A DNA stretch of 20,219 bases from Candidatus Fermentibacterota bacterium (GTDB lineage Bacteria; Fermentibacterota; Fermentibacteria; Fermentibacterales; Fermentibacteraceae), in contig JAAYTY010000223.1 in assembly GCA_012523605.1 (NCBI GenBank), positions 1 through 20,219 of the forward strand, in the 5' to 3' direction. The position numbers and the translations under genes were made by a program. Each line of letters starts with the position of its first letter. Positions within the stretch are counted from its first letter, which is position 1. Positions 7,075 through 14,014 of the stretch are shown in pieces. The notes beneath the pieces are model-generated. The model was not told where the DNA came from and did no database searches. It saw only the letters and a list, made by a program, of their open reading frames with translations.

Positions 7075-7379
7075 AGGTCGTCGTCACGACGCCCGACGAA
7101 GACACCGCGCTCCGCATCGGCAGGGAGGCCGTGAAAGCCGGTCTGTGCGCATGCTCACAGGTCTCGGGCCCCGTGACATCCGTCTTCGTGTGGAAGGGCG
7201 AGCTGCGTGAGGAGCGCGAGTGGCGGCTGACCATGAAGACCATGCAGCGCCTGGCCGACCGCCTCGAAGTGCTGATACTGGAGATGCATCCGTACGAGGT
7301 GCCCGAGGTGATCGTCCGCGAACTCGCGGCCCTCTCGAAGGACTACCTCGATTGGATGAAGGCCGGCCTGCTGCCCTGA
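7056..7379 (+). CDS. cutA: Divalent-cation tolerance protein CutA
   Basis: A 107-residue protein with the full CutA1 pattern: VVVTTPDEDTALRIGREAVKAG, LCACSQVSGPV, SVFVWKGEL, an E-rich turn before KTMQRL, and the strongly conserved EMHPYEVPEV near residues 76-85. CutA proteins form very stable ferredoxin-fold trimers; they were linked to copper tolerance in E. coli, but their role is debated. The start GTG 7056 has AAGGGAG seven bases upstream; an ATG at 7049 is out of frame. It overlaps the permease gene by 19 bases and is the last gene of the creatininase/ABC operon. The hydrophobic end (WMKAGLLP) is normal for the family. Confidence 0.95.
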   Translation: MAERAVEVVVTTPDEDTALRIGREAVKAGLCACSQVSGPVTSVFVWKGELREEREWRLTMKTMQRLADRLEVLILEMHPYEVPEVIVRELAALSKDYLDWMKAGLLP

Positions 7380-7439
7380 GGAATCCCGCGCCAGGCGTCC
7401 TTTCCTGACAAGCCCCGGCATTATGGATCCGGCTGGAAC

Positions 7440-7468
7440 TTGACTCGGGGATGGAAGGCGGAAATATT
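7440..7468 (+). promoter_or_regulatory. Promoter of the Rrf2 regulator-hcp operon
   Basis: TTGACT at 7440-7445 and AATATT at 7463-7468 are separated by 17 bases, in the 124-base gap after cutA. This AT-rich patch stands out in GC-rich surroundings. The ribosome binding site AAGGA (7493-7497) is six bases before the ATG at 7504, leaving a leader of about 30 bases. Confidence 0.6.
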
Positions 7469-7476
7469 CGGAAATA
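7459..7476 (+). promoter_or_regulatory. Direct repeat overlapping the -10 box, candidate Rrf2 operator
   Basis: The octamer CGGAAATA occurs at 7459-7466 and again at 7469-7476, exactly ten bases (one helical turn) apart and covering the -10 region. The position fits autorepression by the adjacent Rrf2-type regulator. Known NsrR/IscR sites are mostly imperfect inverted repeats, so the assignment is inferred from position, not from a motif match. Confidence 0.35.
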
Positions 7477-7503
7477 GGATACCTGATTCTGAAAGGATTC
7501 TCA

Positions 7504-7941
7504 ATGTCCTGCAGGTTGAGGTTCACGGAAGCGGCGAATCTGGCTATCCATGCGTGCGCGGTGATCCAGGCGGGAGAACCGGGCGGAAGGTTCACCCACC
7601 GGGAAATCGCGGACCGTCTCGGGGTGTCCGAGTCGCATCTCGGCAAGGTCCTGCAGAAGCTCGTGCACCGCGGGATTCTCGCTTCCGAGAGGGGGGCGGC
7701 GGGCGGCTTCACTCTGGCGGCCGACCCCGAGAAGCTCTCCCTTCTGGAGATCATCAGATGCGCCGAGGGAAAGGACGACAGGCCCGGCTGCCTCCTGGGC
7801 AGGCCGGTCTGTGAACGGGGGGTTTGCGTTCTTTCCGACCTGTCACGGAAGGTCGATTCCCTCGTAGAAGACAGGCTGGGGAGCATGACGCTCGAGGAAT
7901 TCGCAGGCAAGCAGTTGTCGAAGCGGAGAAGAAGGGGGTAG
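7504..7941 (+). CDS. Rrf2-family transcriptional regulator, probably Fe-S and NsrR-like
   Basis: A 145-residue winged-helix protein. The Rrf2 features are a start with FTEAANLAIHA, a recognition helix region IADRLGVSESHLGKVLQKL (about 35-53), and the wing ILASERGAAGGFTLA (about 58-72). Three cysteines at 96, 103 and 108 (C-x6-C-x4-C) sit where IscR and NsrR bind an iron-sulfur cluster, and Cys86 lies nearby. Spacing in IscR/NsrR is close but not identical. It is followed after two bases by hcp, a classic NsrR target, so sensing of nitric oxide or nitrosative stress and control of hcp are likely. The start ATG 7504 has a good ribosome binding site. Autoregulation through the repeat at the -10 box is an inference. 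Confidence 0.9.
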   Translation: MSCRLRFTEAANLAIHACAVIQAGEPGGRFTHREIADRLGVSESHLGKVLQKLVHRGILASERGAAGGFTLAADPEKLSLLEIIRCAEGKDDRPGCLLGRPVCERGVCVLSDLSRKVDSLVEDRLGSMTLEEFAGKQLSKRRRRG

Positions 7942-7943
7942 CC

Positions 7944-9578
7944 ATGTTCTGCTATCAGTGCGAGCAGACCGCTCAGGGCAAGGGCTGTGAGCGAGCAGGC
8001 GTCTGCGGGAAGGATCACGTCACCGCAACGATGCAGGATGCCCTGATCCATCTGCTCAAGGGCATCGGGCTCCATGCAATTGCCGCCGGAGAAAAAGGTC
8101 TCGGAGACGCAGAGGCTGGGATCTTCGTCCTGGAAGCCCTGTTCACGACGATCACCAACGTGGATTTCGACCCCGACAGGATCGAGCCGATGGTCCGAAG
8201 AGCCGTCGTCATCCGCGACAGGCTCGCCGGATTGAACCGCACAGGCTCACGCGCCGCCTCGCACCTCCCGGTTGATCCCGCGACTTGGAATCCTCCTGCC
8301 GACCGTGACGGACTCCTCGTCGAGGCGGAGAGATTCTCGATAGCCCGAAGGAAGGAAGTCTGCGGAGAGCGCGAGACAGGCCTTGAGGAACTGGTCACGC
8401 AGGGCCTGAAAGGCGCTGCGGCCTATGCGGATCACGCACATGTTCTGGGGTTCGAGAGCCCCGGCATCCTCGCCGACTTCCTGTCCGTACTGGGCTTCCT
8501 CGCGACCGGACACGACACCGAAGAGCTTCTCGAAAAGGCTCTTGCCGTCGGAGAGCTGAACTTCCGCGTAATGGAACTCCTGGACAGGGCCAACACGACC
8601 GCCTACGGCCACCCAGTGCCGACAAAGGTGCGCGTCACGCCCCGGAAGGCTTCTCATGCCATCCTGGTTTCCGGCCACGATCTGAAGGATCTCGAGGCCC
8701 TGCTGGAACAGACCTCGGGCAGAGGGATCGACGTCTATACCCACGGGGAGATGCTCCCCGCCCACGGCTATCCCGGGCTCAGGAAGCATCCCCACCTGGC
8801 GGGCAACTACGGCAGCGCCTGGCAGAACCAGCAGAAGGAGTTCGACGAGTTCCCCGGAGCGATCCTGATGACAACGAACTGCATCCAGAAGCCACGCCCC
8901 GGCTACTTCGGGCGGATCTTCACATCCGGGCTCGCAGCGTGGCCGGGCGTGCGCCACATCTCCGATAGGAACTTCGCTCCCTTGATAGAAGCCGCCCTTG
9001 CCCAGCATGGGTTCGCCGAGGATGCGCCCGAGCAGAGCATAACGGTAGGCTTCGCAAGGAACGCGGTGCTGTCCGTGGCTCCCGCCGTGATAGACGCCGT
9101 AAAGGCGGGCGCCATCCGTCACTTCTTCCTGATAGGCGGCTGCGACGGCGCGAAGTCCGGCAGGGACTACTACACGGAGCTGGCGGAGAAGGTGCCGGAT
9201 GACTGCGTGATCCTCACCCTCGCCTGCGGCAAGTACAGGTTCAACAAGCTGGATTTCGGGCACATCGGCGGAATACCCAGGCTCCTCGACGTCGGCCAGT
9301 GCAACGACGCCTACTCGGCCATCAGGATCGCCCTGGCCCTCGCGGAGGCGTTCGGCGTCGATGTCAACTCCCTGCCGCTCTCGCTGGTCCTGTCCTGGTA
9401 CGAGCAGAAGGCCTCGGCGATCCTGCTCACGCTGCTGCATCTGGGGATCAGGAGGATGAGGCTCGGGCCCACGCTTCCGGCATGCCTGACACCCGACGTG
9501 ATCGCGGTTCTCCGGGAGAAGTTCGAGATCATGCCGATAACCACTCCCGACGAGGATCTGAAGGCGATCCTGGGGTAG
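7944..9578 (+). CDS. hcp: Hybrid-cluster protein (hydroxylamine reductase) Hcp
   Basis: A 544-residue Hcp. The N-terminal MFCYQCEQTA...C...C motif has Cys3, 6, 15 and 21, the C-x2-C-x8-C-x5-C spacing of the Desulfovibrio type, which binds [4Fe-4S]; the E. coli type has a longer spacing. All expected ligands of the hybrid 4Fe-2S-2O cluster are present: His245, Glu269 (HGEM), Cys313 (TNCIQ), Cys400 (GGCDGAKSGRD), Cys428 (LACGK), Cys453 (GQCNDA), Glu487 and Lys489 (WYEQKA). Hcp reduces hydroxylamine in vitro and in vivo acts in nitric oxide reduction and protein S-nitrosylation. It is cytoplasmic. No hcr reductase gene follows; the next gene is convergent, so electrons must come from elsewhere. 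It starts two bases after the Rrf2 gene behind AAGGGGG, giving one operon. Confidence 0.97.
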   Translation: MFCYQCEQTAQGKGCERAGVCGKDHVTATMQDALIHLLKGIGLHAIAAGEKGLGDAEAGIFVLEALFTTITNVDFDPDRIEPMVRRAVVIRDRLAGLNRTGSRAASHLPVDPATWNPPADRDGLLVEAERFSIARRKEVCGERETGLEELVTQGLKGAAAYADHAHVLGFESPGILADFLSVLGFLATGHDTEELLEKALAVGELNFRVMELLDRANTTAYGHPVPTKVRVTPRKASHAILVSGHDLKDLEALLEQTSGRGIDVYTHGEMLPAHGYPGLRKHPHLAGNYGSAWQNQQKEFDEFPGAILMTTNCIQKPRPGYFGRIFTSGLAAWPGVRHISDRNFAPLIEAALAQHGFAEDAPEQSITVGFARNAVLSVAPAVIDAVKAGAIRHFFLIGGCDGAKSGRDYYTELAEKVPDDCVILTLACGKYRFNKLDFGHIGGIPRLLDVGQCNDAYSAIRIALALAEAFGVDVNSLPLSLVLSWYEQKASAILLTLLHLGIRRMRLGPTLPACLTPDVIAVLREKFEIMPITTPDEDLKAILG

Positions 9579-9674
9579 GAGAACCCGGCATGCACGCGAT
9601 GCAAAGAAAGGAGGGGCAAGCCGCCGGCCTGGTCGCCGTCCGGTCCGCCCCGGGTCTTCGGACGCCGGGAAGCC

Positions 9675-11198
9675 CTAGAGACCGCCGCGGCCGAAGAGCA
9701 TGACCGGGAAGGTTTTGAGAATCAGCCTCGTATTGAGCCCTATGGACCGCTTGAGCGCATAGCAGAAATCGAGGAACTGGGCCGCATCGAAGGGAAGCCT
9801 GCTGCGCCCGTAAACCTGCCAAATCCCGGTGAGGCCCGGTTTCACTGTGAAGCGGATCCTGTGCCAGTCCTTGTAGTACCTCAGCTCGTATGGAATGCAC
9901 GGGCGCGGCCCGACGAGACTCATTTCTCCTCTGAGCACATTCCAGAGCTGGGGCAGTTCGTCCAGGGATGTGCGTCTCATCAGCCTTCCGACTGTGGTGA
10001 TCCGGCCGGTATCCACAGCCTTGAACCTGTCACCCTCGTCGCCGTCCGCCGGCTTCCCTTCGACGTATCTCTCGAAATACTCACTGTGAGCTTCGATGTT
10101 GCCCCGCATATCGTTCCGCATTGATCTGAACTTGAAGAAAACGAAGGGCTTCTCGCCCAGCCCCACCCGCTTCTGACGGAAGAGAACCGGCCCCGGACTG
10201 GAGACCTTTATCGCCAGTGCGAGAAGGAGGAACAGCGGCAGAAGGAGAACGAGGAGGGTCGCCGACACCGTGATGTCGACGAAACGCCATGCCCTCTCGG
10301 AGAAGCTGGACATAGGCGGTGTGAAGAACACTACGGCGGGCTTGTCGACGAAGCTCAGCCAGGGATCGAAATAGCCCATGTTCTCGAAGAGCCCGGAGTA
10401 GAAGCTGATGGCTATCCCCTCCTGCCGGCACCTGAAGATGAAGTTCGCAATGGTTCTGAAATCGGCATCATCCATTGCGATGCAGAGATCGTCACAGCCG
10501 GTCTCGTCGAGACGCCTGCGATAATAGTCGAGACGGGCCGCCGGATCTGCGAGGCAGGAAGCGCTCTCGCAGAACACGAAGTCGATCACCTCGTGGTACA
10601 GCGGAGAGGAGTGGACGGCTTCCTTCACCCTTGTAAGGATGTCCGGATCTCCGCATGCCAGTATGCTCACCTTGTCGAACCTGACGACCCCGATGCGCCT
10701 CAGCCAGACGATGAGGCGGGGCATAAGGAAGACCCTCACGACCACGGCTGTGACCAGCCAGAAGATCAGCCCCAGCAGAATCACCAGACGGCTGTGGATG
10801 AAGAACACGACCGGGAGTCTGAAGGTGAAGATGACGACGACGTAAGCCGTCACGACTGTCAGGGCGATCCTGATGAGGCGGAAGGCGAGCATGGAGCGGT
10901 TCACCGAAGTCCTCGCGTAGTACACGCTCTCCATGTCCGACAGGAGCAGGGTGGCTATCGAAAAGACGCCCCAGGTGCCGAGGAGATTGTAGAACTGCAT
11001 CTGGCTGATCTCTCCGAATCTGACCAGCATGGCCGCGAGGAACCCCGCTGCCAGTATCGCCAGATCGGCGCACATGCTGAAGAACGTGTAGACGGTGTTG
11101 ACCATGTCCTTCGCATGGCGTCTGCGGGCTGTCCCGCCTTCGGAGGCCGGGATGCGATCCCGAATCGCTGCCGCCGGGTTCTCAGGCCTGGTGGACAC
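9675..11198 (-). CDS. Polyprenyl glycosylphosphotransferase (initiating sugar transferase)
   Basis: A 507-residue inner-membrane enzyme that transfers a sugar-1-phosphate to undecaprenyl phosphate, the first step of exopolysaccharide or O-antigen repeat assembly. Four N-terminal helices (about 37-58, 70-86, 107-125, 135-155) precede a Rossmann-like region, then a membrane helix near 325-345 and the catalytic domain: SSPGPVLFRQKRVGLGEKPF, FFKFRSM, TSLDELPQLWNVLRGEMSLV, GPRP and KPGLTGIWQVYGRS. This is the full WbaP/PssY-like layout. Start GTG 11198 follows GGAGGAGG and overlaps the upstream glycosyltransferase gene by 17 bases; a start further upstream would extend into that gene. It is the last gene of the minus-strand operon. 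In the 96-base gap to convergent hcp I see only a weak hairpin and no T-tract. Confidence 0.94.
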   Translation of the reverse strand: MSTRPENPAAAIRDRIPASEGGTARRRHAKDMVNTVYTFFSMCADLAILAAGFLAAMLVRFGEISQMQFYNLLGTWGVFSIATLLLSDMESVYYARTSVNRSMLAFRLIRIALTVVTAYVVVIFTFRLPVVFFIHSRLVILLGLIFWLVTAVVVRVFLMPRLIVWLRRIGVVRFDKVSILACGDPDILTRVKEAVHSSPLYHEVIDFVFCESASCLADPAARLDYYRRRLDETGCDDLCIAMDDADFRTIANFIFRCRQEGIAISFYSGLFENMGYFDPWLSFVDKPAVVFFTPPMSSFSERAWRFVDITVSATLLVLLLPLFLLLALAIKVSSPGPVLFRQKRVGLGEKPFVFFKFRSMRNDMRGNIEAHSEYFERYVEGKPADGDEGDRFKAVDTGRITTVGRLMRRTSLDELPQLWNVLRGEMSLVGPRPCIPYELRYYKDWHRIRFTVKPGLTGIWQVYGRSRLPFDAAQFLDFCYALKRSIGLNTRLILKTFPVMLFGRGGL

Positions 11199-12258
11199 AG
11201 CCTCCTCCGTTCCGTCCCTTCGTGCCTGCGGCCCTGCTGCCGAAAACGCTTTCGAGTATGTCGGCGAAGATCTCCCTGGCCCTGCGAACATCGTACCTCT
11301 CGATGGCATAGTCACGATTGGCCCTGCGGGCCTCGAGAGTTTCCGGCCAGCGGGCGACGGTTTCGTCGATGACCTCCGAAAGCTCGCGCGCCGTGGTGAA
11401 GGTTCTTGTCAGCCCCGGCTCGTCCACCGCCAGGTGGCTCCAGGGCGACACCAGAGGATAGATGCCCGAGGCCTGGTATTCCGTCACCTTCATCTGGAAC
11501 ACCCTCCTGCCGATCCTCGAGCATGTCGCCACGCCGATCTGAAACCCCCCCAGCAGTCCCGGCAGATCGAGCCTCGTGACGGGAGGGTGCCATGTCACCC
11601 TGCCCGATGTCTCGGCGCAGAGCCTCCTGACAGCCCGCTGAAGAGGGCCGTCCCCGACGATCGTGCCGGGAATCCTGGAACCAGCCGCTCCTCTTATGAA
11701 GATCTCGGGCATCTCGACGTCGACCAGCGTCGCCACCTGGACGGCCCTCAGAGCTTCGGGATGCTCGACGTATCGGAATCTGGAGAGGTCTTCCCCGTGC
11801 GGGATGACGACCGCTCCCGGAATCTCGATGATGTCGACGCAGGTGGCGAAGAGCGCCCCGCTCACCAGCCTCTCCAGAACCGCAGAGGGGGTTGTGGAAT
11901 GACTTACGTGGAATCTCAGGGCGTACGGCACGCCCAGCCGCAGGCACTGCGAGGCGGAGATCACGTCGAGGCACAGGACGAAGTCCGCTCCGGAGGCTCT
12001 CCAGACCCTCCGCGCCGCCCTCCCGAAGCCGTTCTCGTTCATTCTGCGAACCAAGCGTCCGAAAATGCGCAGATCCTCGCCTGCGGGAATGACCGGACGC
12101 GGGCAGATCACCTCGACTCCCTCCAGGACATAACGACCGCGTCTTCCACGCCTCGCCAGGTAGGTGACGCGATGGTCTGCCTCCAGCAGGTCCAGAGGAG
12201 TGGTCCAGCCCCCGGAGATGCCCGGAATGCCGTGGAAGGAGGCTATAAGAATGTGCAG
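11182..12258 (-). CDS. Glycosyltransferase, GT4/GT1-like
   Basis: A protein of about 358 residues with two Rossmann-like halves. The N-terminal half begins LHILIASFHG with a glycine-rich SGGWTTPL loop; the C-terminal half has IVGDGPLQRAVRRL, then FQIGVATCSR and MKVTEYQASGIYPLVS, where a Glu and a following A-x-G resemble the second part of the GT-B EX7E donor site. It probably adds a sugar to the lipid-linked oligosaccharide started by the downstream sugar transferase; donor and acceptor are unknown. The start is uncertain. No ATG, GTG or TTG exists between GTG 12342 and the first beta strand, and that GTG lies 100 bases inside the upstream gene. I prefer CTG 12258, which follows GAGGGG by nine bases, begins at the first strand and overlaps the upstream gene by 16 bases, like its neighbours. 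Confidence 0.85.
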   Translation of the reverse strand: MHILIASFHGIPGISGGWTTPLDLLEADHRVTYLARRGRRGRYVLEGVEVICPRPVIPAGEDLRIFGRLVRRMNENGFGRAARRVWRASGADFVLCLDVISASQCLRLGVPYALRFHVSHSTTPSAVLERLVSGALFATCVDIIEIPGAVVIPHGEDLSRFRYVEHPEALRAVQVATLVDVEMPEIFIRGAAGSRIPGTIVGDGPLQRAVRRLCAETSGRVTWHPPVTRLDLPGLLGGFQIGVATCSRIGRRVFQMKVTEYQASGIYPLVSPWSHLAVDEPGLTRTFTTARELSEVIDETVARWPETLEARRANRDYAIERYDVRRAREIFADILESVFGSRAAGTKGRNGGGCVHQA

Positions 12259-13697
12259 AAGGTTCCGCCCCTCTTCCGGCAGAGCGAAATGGCGCCCAGC
12301 AGACCGATCTGCATCCAGAAGACCCCGTTTGTCTGCGGCCACTTCACCAGATTGTCCACCAGCTCGTGGAATGCGAAGGCCCCGAGCCCCGCCACGATGC
12401 TGGCTGGCATCACACCGACAGGGCGTAACAGGGCCTCATAGGACGCCCTGACCAGGGCGAGGGCGACGAAGGCCAGGGCGATCACCGCGAAGATTCCGCC
12501 CTTGACGGCCTGGTTGAAGAAAACGCTGTTGAGCCCCCCGAAATGCTGGATGTCCTCGGTACTCAACGCGTGCCGGACGTCCCAGAACGTGTAGATGGGA
12601 GTGCCGCCCCAGAAGAACTCCCGGGCTCCCCAGCCCACTCCGGTCCAGGGGTGTCTCGAGAAGACATGCCAGAAGCTGTCGTAGGTAAGAGCCCTGTGGA
12701 GGAGGGTGGGCTGGGTGACCACGTCCCTCGGCTCGGTGACCAGGCTGAGCTGGCGTGCGAAGGTGTCAGAGTTGGTCGCCATCACATAGAAGAACAGTAC
12801 TCCCGCGGCAAGCGGCACGAATGGCTTCCTGCGGAAGCTGTAGACGAGTACCGCAGCATTTGCCGCAACAGTCATGAAGAAGCCGCCTCTGGAGAAGGTG
12901 AACAGCACGCTGAGGAAGCCTGTGGCGAAGGCCGTCAGCGAGACCACCCTCCAGCCCCTCGACTTCTCGCAGAGCAGAGAGGCCAGCGACATCGGCACCA
13001 GCATTTCGAGGTATCCCGCCAGAACGTTCGCCGCGGGAAGCGTCGAGAAAACCCTGAGCCTGTACGTGTAGCCGATGGACATGTCCAGCCTGGAGACGGA
13101 CGCTGTGCCGAAGTACTGCGCCACTCCGACTGAGCCGACCACGAGGAGCGCAAGAACGCTTGCACGGATGATTCTGGTGATGTCCGCCTCGTCGGTGAGG
13201 CGCTCCGGCAGGATGATCGCGAGGGGCAGGAACAGGAAGAGGCCGCTGCCTTCGCGTATCGCGTTCCAGACGTGCTGTCCATGGTAGTGGACGGACATGA
13301 AAACCGAGATCGTCTGGAACAGCAGGCCCGCTAATGCGAGCCTGAGCCCGACTCCCCGCGGGAGGACCGGAGAGCCGTTCCACACGACCTTTTCGAGTAT
13401 CCAGAGGAGGAGGAGCGTCATTCCCGCGAGCGTCGCCAGGGTCGGCTGGAACGGGGGCATGCCGATCTCGTAGTAGCCCAGCCCCAGAGCGAAGGGAAGG
13501 CCCGGGAGGAGGGTCTCGATGCGGGGGCGCGAGATGAAGACGGCGAGCCCCGCGAGGCAGGCCACGAGCGCAAGGCGGTGGGGCTGCTTCATCAGTGTCA
13601 TCAGAAACAGGTAGAGCAGGGCCATCCCGGAAAACATCAGCATCACGGGAAGGCTGGTCTTGATCGGCGGGGCGTGGAACTCCCTCTCCTCCTGCAT
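12243..13697 (-). CDS. O-antigen ligase / Wzy-type polymerase membrane protein
   Basis: A 484-residue protein with about 11-12 membrane helices. It has the Wzy_C family pattern: a conserved FSRGGFF near the middle, then a large non-membrane loop containing HPWTGVGWGAREF, a region rich in His and Trp, and a GLNSVFFNQAVKGG segment before the last helices. Such proteins ligate or polymerise lipid-linked glycans on the outer face of the inner membrane. Whether it is a ligase or a polymerase cannot be read from sequence; with a sugar transferase and a glycosyltransferase in the same operon, an exopolysaccharide or O-antigen role is likely. The start ATG 13697 has GAGGG six bases upstream and lies two bases after the zinc-ribbon stop. 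Confidence 0.9.
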   Translation of the reverse strand: MQEEREFHAPPIKTSLPVMLMFSGMALLYLFLMTLMKQPHRLALVACLAGLAVFISRPRIETLLPGLPFALGLGYYEIGMPPFQPTLATLAGMTLLLLWILEKVVWNGSPVLPRGVGLRLALAGLLFQTISVFMSVHYHGQHVWNAIREGSGLFLFLPLAIILPERLTDEADITRIIRASVLALLVVGSVGVAQYFGTASVSRLDMSIGYTYRLRVFSTLPAANVLAGYLEMLVPMSLASLLCEKSRGWRVVSLTAFATGFLSVLFTFSRGGFFMTVAANAAVLVYSFRRKPFVPLAAGVLFFYVMATNSDTFARQLSLVTEPRDVVTQPTLLHRALTYDSFWHVFSRHPWTGVGWGAREFFWGGTPIYTFWDVRHALSTEDIQHFGGLNSVFFNQAVKGGIFAVIALAFVALALVRASYEALLRPVGVMPASIVAGLGAFAFHELVDNLVKWPQTNGVFWMQIGLLGAISLCRKRGGTFCTFL

Positions 13698-13699
13698 CC

Positions 13700-14014
13700 T
13701 CAGCCCTCACCGGTTCCGCCGCCACCGGCCCCGAACAGTTTCATGAATCTGCGGGAGGCCTCGCTGTCGCCCGCCGCAGGCTTCCCCCCACCTTTCGGAC
13801 CGCCTGCCGGCTCGAACTCCTCGCAGTAGTTGCAGTGCTCCCTGTCCCCCGGTTCCTCGGTCGTCGTGGAGGAGCACCGGCCGGATGAAACGCTGTAAAG
13901 CCTGCACTGAAGGCAGCTGTGGAGGAATCTGCCGCATCCTTCGCAGACAGCTTTGAAGGCTCCCGCGGAAAACTCGTTCTCCCTTCCGCAGAAGGCGCAG
14001 GCGATCGGGCTCAA
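13700..14014 (-). CDS. Small zinc-ribbon protein
   Basis: A 104-residue protein with nine cysteines: pairs at 6/9, 24/27, 34/37 and 61/64 and a single Cys47, with His32 and His60. The first two pairs make a classic zinc ribbon. The second half, HSCLQCRLYS...C...E...DREHCNYCEEF, resembles the widespread small proteins with the pattern CxxC-FYD...CRE...DKexANxCxxF, whose function is unknown. The C-terminus is Gly-rich and disordered. The start is TTG, overlapping the greA stop as TTGA, with GAGGTG eight bases upstream. It sits between a GreA-type transcription factor and polysaccharide genes in one overlapping operon; a role in nucleic-acid or RNA polymerase binding is possible but not shown. 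Confidence 0.82.
   Translation of the reverse strand: MSPIACAFCGRENEFSAGAFKAVCEGCGRFLHSCLQCRLYSVSSGRCSSTTTEEPGDREHCNYCEEFEPAGGPKGGGKPAAGDSEASRRFMKLFGAGGGGTGEG

Noticed and set aside
7504..9578. Recent transfer of the Rrf2-hcp operon
   Set aside because: Apart from the AT-rich promoter patch, its base composition and codon choice look like those of its neighbours, with no mobile element remains at either end.
9637..9664. Hairpin CGTCCG/CGGACG as a bidirectional terminator between hcp and the sugar transferase gene
   Set aside because: Only six base pairs with a 16-base loop and no T-tract on either strand.
10593..11372. Long plus-strand frame opposite the sugar transferase gene
   Set aside because: It encodes Asp/Glu/His-rich low-complexity sequence antisense to a gene with clear conserved motifs, a usual artefact of GC-rich DNA; similar antisense frames elsewhere were ignored for the same reason.
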